DNA from: Clostridia bacterium
GTDB taxonomy: Bacteria; Bacillota_A; Clostridia; UMGS1883; HGM11501
DNA length: 27,536 nucleotides
Direction: 5' to 3'
NCBI GenBank assembly: GCA_017536285.1
Contig: JAFXHP010000110.1
Location: forward strand, 1 to 27,536
In this document: in pieces, positions 16,825 to 24,675 of the stretch
Position numbering within the stretch: position 1 is the first letter of the stretch
Layout: each line of letters begins with the position of its first letter
Position numbers and translations under genes: made by a program
Notes under the pieces: model-generated
The model's input: only the letters and a program-made list of their open reading frames with translations
What the model was told of the DNA's origin: nothing
Database searches by the model: none

Positions 16825-18029
16825 AAATTTTAATGGTAAATAAATTTCTCTATCCCCGTGGCGGAAGCGAAAGCTATATGCTCTACCTTGCCGAATATCT
16901 TAAGAAAATCGGTCACGAAGTTCAGTTTTTTGGTATGTACGATGAAAACAACACCGTAGCAAATAACGCAGGTTTGTATACTACAAATATGGATTTTCAC
17001 TCCGAAGGACTAAAAAGATTTCTTTATCCTTTCAAAATCATCTATTCCTTTGAAGCAAAAAGGAAAATCATGCAGGTTATAGACGATTTTAAGCCTGACA
17101 TAGTTCACATGAATAATATAAATTTTCAGCTTACGCCTTCCATAATTTACGGCGTAAAGAAAAAAGGTATTCCTTTGGTGCAAACGGTGCACGATTATCA
17201 GATGATTTGCCCTAATCACCTTCTATATAATTTTGACAAAAACATCCCTTGCGAAAAATGCGTCGGGGGCTCACTATCAAATTGCATAAAAAACAAGTGC
17301 ATTCACTCATCAACCGTGAAAAGCATTATTGGCGTTATCGAAGCCAAGCTTTTCTCACTGCTTAAAACCTACAAAAAGGTTGACCTTTTTATTTGCCCCA
17401 GTAACTTTCTTGAAAAAAAGCTGTTATCGGCAAAAGCATATTATAAAGGAAAAACCAAAACTATTCATAACTTCATAAACAAAGAACAGTTTAAATCCAG
17501 CGAATTAACCGGTGAAGACTATATCGTTTTTGTAGGAAGGCTTTCCAAAGAAAAGGGAATTGAAAATATAGCCGGAGCCTCGAAGCTTCTTCCCGAATAT
17601 AAATTTGTTATTGCAGGAAGCGGCCCGGATGAGGACATGCTTAAGGACATTCCCAATGTGAAATTAGCAGGATTCCTCACAGGTGATGAGCTTACATCTC
17701 TTATGGGAAAGGCGAAAGTGCTTCTTCTCCCCTCTGTGTGCTATGAAAATTGTCCGCTTTCCATACTGGAGGCACATTCCATGGGCGTTCCTGTTGTCAC
17801 CATGAACTCAGGCGGAATGGCAGAGCTTGTAAAAGACGGTGTAACAGGCACTCTCGTCACCGAGCCTACCCCGGAAGGAATTGCATCAAGCATAAAGAAA
17901 ACCCTAGAAAATAATGATTATTATAATCAGCTTAAAGAAAACTGCAAAAAGGAAAAAGGGAATATTTTAAGCGTGGAAAGCTACGCAGAAATCCTTATAA
18001 AAGAATATGAAAAACTGATTGCGAGGTGA
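16821..18029 (+). CDS. GT4-family glycosyltransferase with Cys cluster
   Basis: 402 aa, GT-B fold. MKILMVNKFLYPRGGSESYM, DIVHMNNINFQLTPSIIY, QTVHDYQMICPNH and VFVGRLSKEKGIENI, with CYENCPLSILEAHSMGVPVV carrying the donor-binding glutamates, mark GT4. A four-cysteine segment CEKCVGGSLSNCIKNKC (near residues 146-162) is common in this subgroup and may bind metal or stabilise the fold. Ribosome binding site AAAGGAG lies inside the end of the polymerase gene, and the ATGA overlap suggests coupled translation. It likely adds a sugar to the lipid-linked repeat unit; donor unknown. Confidence 0.88.
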   Translation: MKILMVNKFLYPRGGSESYMLYLAEYLKKIGHEVQFFGMYDENNTVANNAGLYTTNMDFHSEGLKRFLYPFKIIYSFEAKRKIMQVIDDFKPDIVHMNNINFQLTPSIIYGVKKKGIPLVQTVHDYQMICPNHLLYNFDKNIPCEKCVGGSLSNCIKNKCIHSSTVKSIIGVIEAKLFSLLKTYKKVDLFICPSNFLEKKLLSAKAYYKGKTKTIHNFINKEQFKSSELTGEDYIVFVGRLSKEKGIENIAGASKLLPEYKFVIAGSGPDEDMLKDIPNVKLAGFLTGDELTSLMGKAKVLLLPSVCYENCPLSILEAHSMGVPVVTMNSGGMAELVKDGVTGTLVTEPTPEGIASSIKKTLENNDYYNQLKENCKKEKGNILSVESYAEILIKEYEKLIAR

Positions 18030-18034
18030 AAAAA

Positions 18035-19092
18035 GTGTCAAATACCAAGGTTAGCATTATCGTTCCTGTTTACAATGCGGAAAAGTATCTTAAAAGATGC
18101 ATAAGTTCTTTGCAAAATCAAACTCTTAAGGATATTGAAATAGTACTTGTGGACGATTCTTCCACCGACTCTTCCCTTGAAATATGCAAAAAATGGCCGC
18201 GGAAGATTCCCGCATAAAGGTAATCCATAAGGAAAATGAGGGTGCCGGCCTTGCAAGAAATGCGGCACTTGAAATTGCAACCGGTGAATATATCGGCTTT
18301 CTGGACTCAGATGATTATGTTGAAAATGAAATGTTTGAAACGCTTTATAATAAAGCCATAGAACATTCTTCCGATCTTGTTATGTCCGGAGTATTATTTG
18401 TAGACGGAAATATTTTCAGCGAAAAAGGTGAACGTGTAAAGAAAACCTATTTTGATTGCGACACTCACTTTGAAGGCGAATATGCTCTTAAAAAGCTTCG
18501 CATGGGAATAGTCGGAGCTTCCCCGGAAGATGCTGATGACAGTAAATACGGAATGAGCATCTGGAAAAATCTTTTTAAGAAAAAAATAATCGATGAAAAT
18601 AACATTACATTTAACTCCGAGCGGGAAATGCTTTCGGAGGATGCTCTTTTCATGGTTGACTATATATCCTGCATCAGGAAAGCAACCGGAATTAACGAAG
18701 CATTTTACAATTATGTAAGAAATGACTCTTCCATATCAAAATCCTATAAAAAGGACAGATTTGAGAAAAGCCTTGTTTTCGTAAACGAGGTTGAAAAAAG
18801 ATTTTGTAAGGACATAAATAAAGAAGAATATCAGATTTACATCGACAGATTCTGGCAGGCAATGTGCAGAGTTTTATGCACTCAGGAAATATTTAATGCA
18901 AAAGATAATAATATAAGCTACGGCAAATTGAAAAAACGGCTTAAGGCAATCTGCACTCACGAGCTTTCCAGGAGGGTTTTAAAGACATACCCATTGGGAA
19001 AACTTCCCCTTAAGCAAAGAATTTTTGCGTACTGCATGAAGTCAAGGCAGTATTTCCTCATGAAAATACTGGTAGGATTAAGAAGTAAATAA
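18035..19092 (+). pseudogene. GT2-family glycosyltransferase, split by a one-base frameshift
   Basis: The first frame (GTG 18035, GAGGTG six bases upstream; GTG 18026 also in frame) gives SNTKVSIIVPVYNAEKYL and IVLVDDSSTDSSLEICKK, then runs to a stop at 18215-18217. The rest of the enzyme continues in the -1 frame: MAAEDSRIKVIHKENEGAG, ATGEYIGFLDSDDYVE with the DxD-type motif, to a stop at 19092. The break is at a six-A run (18188-18193); seven As would join the frames as ICKKMAAEDSR and give a 352-residue protein, the size of its neighbours. The second part has no ribosome binding site of its own at ATG 18184. Both halves are needed for a GT-A fold, so as read the gene is broken. It may be a recent mutation, a phase-variable or slippage-rescued gene, or a sequencing/assembly error. 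Confidence 0.8.
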
Positions 19093-19102
19093 GGTGAAAG
19101 AT

Positions 19103-20122
19103 ATGTTTTTTTCTGTAATAGTTCCTGTATATAAAGTCGAAGAATACCTTCCTGGTTGCATAGAAAGCGTTTTGGGACAAACCTTTTCCGACTTCGAGCT
19201 CATATTGGTGGATGACGGATCTCCCGACAACTGTCCTTCAATCTGCGACAGCTACGCCGAAAAGGATGCCCGTATAAAAGTAGTTCATAAAGAGAATGGC
19301 GGCCTTGCCTCTGCAAGAAGAGCAGGGATAAGGGTTGCAACAGGAGATTATGTCTTTAACTTAGATTCCGATGACCTTATCGAAAAGGACACTTTGGAAT
19401 GTGCATATGAAATAATAAAAGAATCTTCCCCTGAAATTGTTTCCTTTGCATACAAATGGGTTAAAAACTCTACCACCGTATGCATCACGGATGATACCCT
19501 TAAAGAAGGACTTTATTCGGAAAGTGATATTAAAAGCCACCTTTTCCCGAAGCTTTTAATGGATAAAAACATGAATCATGTTTCATATTATCTTTCCGGA
19601 AAGGCCGTTAAACGGGACTTTATTACTCCCCTGCAGCTTAACGTAAGTGAAAAAATTTCTTTAGGCGAGGATTTATGCTGCGTTTTTCCCGCATATCTTC
19701 ATGCTAAAAGCGTTTACATAAGCAAAAAAGCGGCTTATTTATATAATGTAAGGGAAGGCTCCCTTTCAAAGGCCTTTAACACAAAACAGATTTTCCTGGT
19801 TGAAGATGTTATTAATGAATTAAGCAAAAATGATACAGGAAAAATAATTGATTTTGAAGCACAGCTATGTCGCTATTCCTGCTTTATGTGCTTTACTATC
19901 CTTGCCTCCGCAGCGGAGGGCAATTACAAAGAAAGCTTAAAGGCAATTAAAGAAAACATTAAAAATTCAATGCACGAAGAAAAAATCAGACAGGCAAGCT
20001 TTGGGAAAATATCTCCAAAAAGCAAAATATCCGTATTTCTTATGAAAAATGATTTATATAAAACAGCATTTTATTTTCTTAATTTCTGCAAACGATTAAA
20101 GACTATTTTGAAGAAAGGTTGA
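19103..20122 (+). CDS. GT2-family glycosyltransferase
   Basis: 339 aa from ATG 19103 (AAGGTG at 19091-19096; an in-frame GTG at 19094 is inside that site). The N-terminal GT-A domain shows FSVIVPVYKVEEYLPGCIES, ILVDDGSPDNC (nucleotide-binding aspartates), HKENGGLASARRAGI and NLDSDDLIE (DxD-type metal site). This is the EpsJ/WcaA-like class that adds sugars to undecaprenyl-linked intermediates in the cytoplasm. The C-terminal 110 or so residues are basic and helical and probably bind the membrane or acceptor. Donor and linkage unknown. Confidence 0.88.
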   Translation: MFFSVIVPVYKVEEYLPGCIESVLGQTFSDFELILVDDGSPDNCPSICDSYAEKDARIKVVHKENGGLASARRAGIRVATGDYVFNLDSDDLIEKDTLECAYEIIKESSPEIVSFAYKWVKNSTTVCITDDTLKEGLYSESDIKSHLFPKLLMDKNMNHVSYYLSGKAVKRDFITPLQLNVSEKISLGEDLCCVFPAYLHAKSVYISKKAAYLYNVREGSLSKAFNTKQIFLVEDVINELSKNDTGKIIDFEAQLCRYSCFMCFTILASAAEGNYKESLKAIKENIKNSMHEEKIRQASFGKISPKSKISVFLMKNDLYKTAFYFLNFCKRLKTILKKG

Positions 20123-20128
20123 AAACCT

Positions 20129-21193
20129 ATGAAGCCTGATATCTCTGTAATAATGAGTGTATATAACGGCGAGGCATACCTTGCCGAAGCAATAGAAAGT
20201 ATCATAAATCAGACATATAAAAACTGGGAACTTATTGTGATAAACGACTGCTCTAATGATTCCACTTATGATATTCTTTCTGATTTTGCAAAAAGAGACG
20301 AACGAATTAAAGTTCATAGCAACGAAGTTAACTTAAAGCTCCCCGCATCCTTAAATAAAGCAATTTCTCTTTCTTCAGGCAAATATATTGCCAGAATGGA
20401 TGCAGACGACATCTCCCTTCCGGAAAGATTTGAAAAGCAATATAAATTCATGGAGGAAAACAGCGATATTTCACTGTCCTCCTGCAGGTTTATGACCATG
20501 AAGAACGGAGTTTTTGCATCAGGCGGTGCCGGAGGAAGATGCGACAATGATGCCATAAGAGCAATGCTCCTTGTTTCAAACCCAATTCTTCATCCCGGAG
20601 TTTTTGCAAAAGCTGAGGTTATGAAGAAATTTAATTATGACACTTCTCTGACCTGCACAGAGGATCTGGAACTCTGGACCAGAATGGCAATGGCAGGCGA
20701 AAAAATGGAAATTCTCCCCGAGTGCCTTTTATTATACCGACTCCACGATAAGCAGATTACAAGCACAACGCTGGAAAGACAGCATACAGAAGTTCTTAAA
20801 ATCCAGCAAAAATACTACGGTGTTCTGGCTGAGGAAATGGATCCCGACACAAAGGAATTTTATATAAGCGGCATATATTTCAAAGAAAAAACCGACACAG
20901 ATAGGTATTTAGCTTATGCTTCATGGCTTAAGAATGTCACCGGCAAAAGCTTTGACAAAAGAACTATAAGCTATGCACTTTTGGAAATTCTTGCAGAATA
21001 CAAAAGATGCGGCAAACCCAAATCTGAAATTATCAGGGCAATGCTTAAGGAAAATCCCTTCCTTCTTATTAAGGAAATTATAAGAAGAAAAAAAGCCGCA
21101 AAATGCGACATTGAAAAGTGCATGAAAGCAGCTCATGACCTTGGACTTTCCCGGACAGCTGGAACAAAGGAGTTTCCTATCTTTGAAAAATAG
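20129..21193 (+). CDS. GT2-family glycosyltransferase
   Basis: 354 aa, ATG 20129 behind AAAGG. The motifs ISVIMSVYNGEAYLAEAIES, VINDCSNDSTYDIL, NLKLPASLNKAI, IARMDADDISLPERF (DxD-type MDADD) and CTEDLELWTRMA (catalytic-base-type ED) place it among WcaA/EpsE-like GT2 enzymes such as galactosyl or glucosyl transferases. A C-terminal helical extension of about 100 residues follows the catalytic domain. It lies seven bases after the preceding GT2 gene. Confidence 0.88.
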   Translation: MKPDISVIMSVYNGEAYLAEAIESIINQTYKNWELIVINDCSNDSTYDILSDFAKRDERIKVHSNEVNLKLPASLNKAISLSSGKYIARMDADDISLPERFEKQYKFMEENSDISLSSCRFMTMKNGVFASGGAGGRCDNDAIRAMLLVSNPILHPGVFAKAEVMKKFNYDTSLTCTEDLELWTRMAMAGEKMEILPECLLLYRLHDKQITSTTLERQHTEVLKIQQKYYGVLAEEMDPDTKEFYISGIYFKEKTDTDRYLAYASWLKNVTGKSFDKRTISYALLEILAEYKRCGKPKSEIIRAMLKENPFLLIKEIIRRKKAAKCDIEKCMKAAHDLGLSRTAGTKEFPIFEK

Positions 21194-21212
21194 ATGGCAG
21201 GAGTAAGACAAA

Positions 21213-22580
21213 ATGAATTTTTTTGAATATCCTTATGTTATTATAACGATTCTTGCAATGTTTTTCCTTGCTCTCGGACTGTTTGGTCTGTACTTTACCA
21301 TGAAGTCGGTGATGACGTCACGAGGCTCGGCAAAAAAAAGCTTTTGCAGTATCGGAAAAATAGAAAATGATTTTGAAAAAGCAACTTCCCTGGGAAAAAG
21401 TTGCACACTCATTTACATTTCCACATCCCTTGATAGTGCTGAAAGGCTTTATTCGGAATCAAAGGCAAGAAGAATACACGAACAAATTAAAAATATTCTT
21501 TTCAGCCACCTGTGCCTTACCGTAAACGGTGAGCTTTCCCTTTACGGAAGCGAAAGCTTCATCGCCTTTAACAGCTTAAGTCCCCAGGAATTAAACGTAC
21601 GCATCGAAGAATGTTTTGAAGAAATCAATAAAGCTTTTGCAAAGCACGGTGCTGTTAATATTGTCAGCATACATTTCGGATATATAGTAACCAGCTCAGC
21701 AGAAGTATCTTTCAAAACGGCTCTGGGAAGAGCAAAGCAATCCTGCAGCATAGCAGAAGACAAAGATGTTCTTTATCACCGGTGGGACAGTGCAAACGGA
21801 AAAGAATTTGAAAGAAAAATCAAAATTGAAAACAACATACAAAATGAAATTGACAACAACAGATTTTTCCTTGAATATCAGCCCATATTGGATGCCGGAA
21901 CAGAAAAAATTATCGGGGCGGAAGTTTTATCTCGTCTTAATTCCGAAACAGAAGGTGTTCTCACCCCCTACTTTTTCCTTTCTGCGGTAAATAATGTGGG
22001 ACTGAACGAGAAATTTGACTACTATATTTTTGAAAAAAACTGTAAATGGATTGCAAGCGACAAGGAAAAGCGTTCAAAATATGTTTATACAATAAACTTT
22101 TCCCGAAACACTCTTTGTGATGAAAACCTTTCAGAAAATATAATAAACATAGTTGACAAATACGGCATAGACTATTCCTGCATCGCCGTTGAAATACTGG
22201 AGGACAAAGACCTTTCCGACAACGAAAAAACCGTAATGGTGAATAATTTAACCCAACTTAAGAAAAAGGGGGTTTTAATCCTTCTTGATGATTTCGGCAA
22301 AGGCTATACAGGGTTCGGCGACCTTAACGATTTTGATATAAGCATTGTAAAAATTGATAAAGACATAACTCAAAACGCAATAACCGAAACCGGATTTGTA
22401 ATCCTAAAAAACATTATCAGAACCGCTCATGATCTTGGTTTTAAGACACTGTGCGAAGGAATAGAAACTAAAGAGCAAAAAAACATTGTAATAAAGGCCG
22501 GATGCGATATGTTCCAGGGCTATTACTTCTATCGCCCGATGCCGGTTACTCAATTGGAAACATTGTTCTTGGAAAAGTAA
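21213..22580 (+). CDS. Membrane protein with degenerate GGDEF and EAL phosphodiesterase domain
   Basis: 455 aa. One N-terminal helix (about 8-30), then a degenerate GGDEF-like region (about 60-190, with LYGSESF at 110-116 in place of the signature), then EAL from about 205. EAL motif residues: EVL at 237-239 in place of EAL (the glutamate is kept), N295 in YTINFS, E327 in VEILED, D359-D360 in LDDFGKGY (usually DDFGTGY), K380 in VKIDKD, E415 in CEGIET and Q435 in FQGYYF. All metal and substrate residues I can check are present, so c-di-GMP hydrolysis to pGpG is likely, though the altered loop may change regulation. It could also act as a receptor. It sits between the glycosyltransferases and gtrB in the glycan operon. 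Confidence 0.82.
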   Translation: MNFFEYPYVIITILAMFFLALGLFGLYFTMKSVMTSRGSAKKSFCSIGKIENDFEKATSLGKSCTLIYISTSLDSAERLYSESKARRIHEQIKNILFSHLCLTVNGELSLYGSESFIAFNSLSPQELNVRIEECFEEINKAFAKHGAVNIVSIHFGYIVTSSAEVSFKTALGRAKQSCSIAEDKDVLYHRWDSANGKEFERKIKIENNIQNEIDNNRFFLEYQPILDAGTEKIIGAEVLSRLNSETEGVLTPYFFLSAVNNVGLNEKFDYYIFEKNCKWIASDKEKRSKYVYTINFSRNTLCDENLSENIINIVDKYGIDYSCIAVEILEDKDLSDNEKTVMVNNLTQLKKKGVLILLDDFGKGYTGFGDLNDFDISIVKIDKDITQNAITETGFVILKNIIRTAHDLGFKTLCEGIETKEQKNIVIKAGCDMFQGYYFYRPMPVTQLETLFLEK

Positions 22581-22589
22581 GGTGATTTT

Positions 22590-23522
22590 ATGTTATCCGT
22601 AATCATTCCCGCCTACAACGAAGAAAAGTGCATAAAGCTTGTACACTCTGCAATACACTCTCTTCTTACGGCAAATAACATTGAAAGTGAATTTATCTTT
22701 ATAGATGACGGCTCCGGTGATGAAACCTATAAAATGATAGCTGAGCTTTCAGAAGAGAAAGAGAATGTGACAGGTCTGCACTTTTCCCGAAATTTCGGAA
22801 AAGAAGCCGCAATATCCGCAGGCCTTTCTGCCGCATGCGGAGACTGTGCCGTCGTAATTGATGCCGATCTCCAGCATCCGCCGGAGAAAATCGTTGAAAT
22901 GTATCGCCTGTGGGAGCAAGGTGCAGAAATAGTAGAAGGAATAAAAAACGAACGAGGCCGGGAAAGCAAACTTAAAAGCTTCGGTGCCGGAATTTTCTAC
23001 TCCGTGATAAGCCGTATGGCAGGCTTCGATATGGCCAATTCTTCGGACTTTAAGCTTCTGGACAGAAAAGTTATCGATGTGCTTAACAAAATGCCTGAGA
23101 GAGGCTTTTTCAGGGCAATATCCTACTGGGTAGGCTATAATAAGGGAACAGTTTATTATGATGTGGCAGAGCGTGTTGACGGGGAATCCAAATGGTCAAC
23201 AAAAGGGCTTTTTAAATACGCCCTTTCAAACATCACCTCCTATTCCACCGCCCCTATGCAGATAGTAACGTTTCTTGGCTTTGTAATGCTTGCCATCTCG
23301 GTAATCTTCGGTGTCTGGGCACTTATCGATAAAATTATCGGCAGAGCACTGGAAGGCATGACAACGGTAATAATAATTACCATCTTTATAGGTAGCATCA
23401 TAATGATAAGCCTCGGAATAATAGGCTACTACATCGCCCGCATCTACGAAGAGATAAAAGGAAGGCCGAAGTACATAATTTCTTCCACGGTAAAGAGCGT
23501 GGAAAAATCAGATAAACTTTAA
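22590..23522 (+). CDS. GtrB-like undecaprenyl-phosphate glycosyltransferase
   Basis: 310 aa. A GT2 domain of the dolichol-phosphate-mannose-synthase type (LSVIIPAYNEEKCIKLV, FIDDGSGDET, HFSRNFGKEAAISAGLSAA, VIDADLQHPPE, SSDFKLLDRKV) is followed by two transmembrane helices (about 230-255 and 265-290) and a basic tail EEIKGRPKYI. This is the GtrB/bactoprenol glucosyltransferase layout: it makes undecaprenyl-phosphate-sugar on the inner face. GtrA (3555) would flip the product and the GtrII-like enzyme (6752) would attach the sugar outside. It is placed between two EAL genes at the end of the operon. Confidence 0.88.
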   Translation: MLSVIIPAYNEEKCIKLVHSAIHSLLTANNIESEFIFIDDGSGDETYKMIAELSEEKENVTGLHFSRNFGKEAAISAGLSAACGDCAVVIDADLQHPPEKIVEMYRLWEQGAEIVEGIKNERGRESKLKSFGAGIFYSVISRMAGFDMANSSDFKLLDRKVIDVLNKMPERGFFRAISYWVGYNKGTVYYDVAERVDGESKWSTKGLFKYALSNITSYSTAPMQIVTFLGFVMLAISVIFGVWALIDKIIGRALEGMTTVIIITIFIGSIIMISLGIIGYYIARIYEEIKGRPKYIISSTVKSVEKSDKL

Positions 23523-23556
23523 GGGAAATAAAAATATACAAGGAGGAGTACAGAAA

Positions 23557-24486
23557 ATGGAAAAGATAATAATGATTATAGCCATATCTGCATTTTTTGT
23601 TCAATCAATATTTCTGGCAACACTGTTTTTCCGCATAAAGAAAATCGAAAAAAACAGGGCAACGGCTGCTTTGGAGACAGAAAAGAAGAATGTTGCCCGC
23701 GATGTCGAAACGGCAAAGGCTACCGAAAGCATCTTAGAGGGCATTAAAAATAACGAGTTTAAGATGTATCTTCAGTTTGTGGTTGATAACAAGACCAAAA
23801 GGCTTGTTTCGGCAGAAGCTCTTTCAAGATGGGATAAGCCGGAAGAAGGAGTAAAAGGCCCCGGTTTTTATATCGCTCATATGGAAAAGACCGGCCTTAT
23901 CAGCAAGCATGACTTTTATATGTTTGAGCTTGCCTGCCGTCAGCTGGAAAAGTGGAAAGGCACCGAATATGAGGATATTTCCATTTCCTGCAACTTCACA
24001 AGAATAACCCTTTCTGAAGAAGATTGCATTGATAAGCTAAAAAAGATTATGGACTCATATGATTTCGATAAATCCAAGCTGGCAATCGAAATAACGGAGG
24101 ATGCTATAGAAAAAGATATGGAAACCGCAAAGAAGAACGTAAGGCTCTGCAAAGAGCTTGGCTTCAAGATTTATCTTGACGACCTTGGAAGCGGCTATAC
24201 TTCCCTTTCCAATCTTTGCGACTATCCCATTGACATAGTTAAAATCGACCGTGATATTCTCCTTAAAACCGATACCAAACGTGGCAAAGATTTACTTTCC
24301 GGTATAATTGCACTGGCACATAATCTTGATATGCCTGTAATCTGCGAGGGCGTGGAAACGGAGGAGCAGAACACTCTTGTGTCAGACTCACACTGTGACT
24401 ACATCCAGGGCTGGTACTATACAAAGGCTCCTCCCTTGGAGGAATGCGAGGAATTTTTCAAGGTTCATCATTCAAAATACTGTTAA
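23557..24486 (+). CDS. Membrane EAL-domain c-di-GMP phosphodiesterase
   Basis: 309 aa behind a strong AAGGAGGAG site. A single N-terminal helix (about 4-26) and a short charged linker lead into an EAL domain with every catalytic motif intact: AEALSRW (E87), SCNFT (N146), EITEDA (E178), YLDDLGSGYTSL (D208, D209), VKIDRD (K229), CEGVETEEQ (E264) and YIQGWYY (Q284). It should hydrolyse c-di-GMP to pGpG at the membrane. There is no sensor or GGDEF domain, so control would come through localisation or expression. Last gene of the glycan operon; the terminator begins about 13 bases after its stop. Confidence 0.9.
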   Translation: MEKIIMIIAISAFFVQSIFLATLFFRIKKIEKNRATAALETEKKNVARDVETAKATESILEGIKNNEFKMYLQFVVDNKTKRLVSAEALSRWDKPEEGVKGPGFYIAHMEKTGLISKHDFYMFELACRQLEKWKGTEYEDISISCNFTRITLSEEDCIDKLKKIMDSYDFDKSKLAIEITEDAIEKDMETAKKNVRLCKELGFKIYLDDLGSGYTSLSNLCDYPIDIVKIDRDILLKTDTKRGKDLLSGIIALAHNLDMPVICEGVETEEQNTLVSDSHCDYIQGWYYTKAPPLEECEEFFKVHHSKYC

Positions 24487-24498
24487 AAGTATTTTCCA

Positions 24499-24550
24499 AT
24501 ACAAAAAAAGCACTCCCACTTCATTTCAATAGGGAGTGTTCTTTTTGTAT
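24499..24550. terminator. Bidirectional intrinsic terminator between convergent operons
   Basis: CACTCCC (24511-24517) pairs with GGGAGTG (24532-24538), extended by one G-T and one A-T pair, around a 14-base loop. The outer arms ATACAAAAA and TTTTTGTAT supply a T-run on either strand. It would end the glycan operon from the left and the aldolase-kinase-sialidase operon from the right. Confidence 0.88.
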
Positions 24551-24560
24551 AAAATCCATC

Positions 24561-24619
24561 CAATTGACGGGGGCCCGCACAGCTGAAGACGCTCAATTGA
24601 CGGGGCCCGCACAGCCGAA
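24561..24619. repeat. Two GC-rich direct repeat copies
   Basis: Copy 1 (24561-24587) and copy 2 (24594-24619) both start CAATTGACGGGG and continue through GCCCGCACAGC; copy 1 has one extra G and a T for C near the end. They are offset by 33 bases with a 6-base gap. The block is much richer in G and C than its surroundings and lies in the 3' untranslated part of the sialidase operon. Two copies are too few to name a family. Confidence 0.6.
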
Positions 24620-24675
24620 CTGTGTTCAAAAACCTGCACCCATCATAGGTAACAAGTTATTTCCTCGGACTAATC

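Noticed and set aside
18185..18196. Programmed -1 ribosomal frameshift at the A-run
   Set aside because: The site is C AAA AAA T, not a full seven-base slippery sequence, and I see no nearby stimulator; it cannot be excluded but is not supported.
18184..19092. Second half of the GT2 gene as an independent gene starting at ATG 18184
   Set aside because: No ribosome binding site precedes it, it lacks the first nucleotide-binding segment, and the upstream frame supplies exactly that missing part.
1249..24486. Whole glycan operon as a mobile genomic island
   Set aside because: No integrase, transposase, tRNA or flanking repeat is seen at its borders, and base composition does not visibly differ from the flanking metabolic genes.
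24561..24619. Possible CRISPR array
   Set aside because: Only two repeat copies with a 6-base gap, no spacer-sized intervals and no cas genes in the window.
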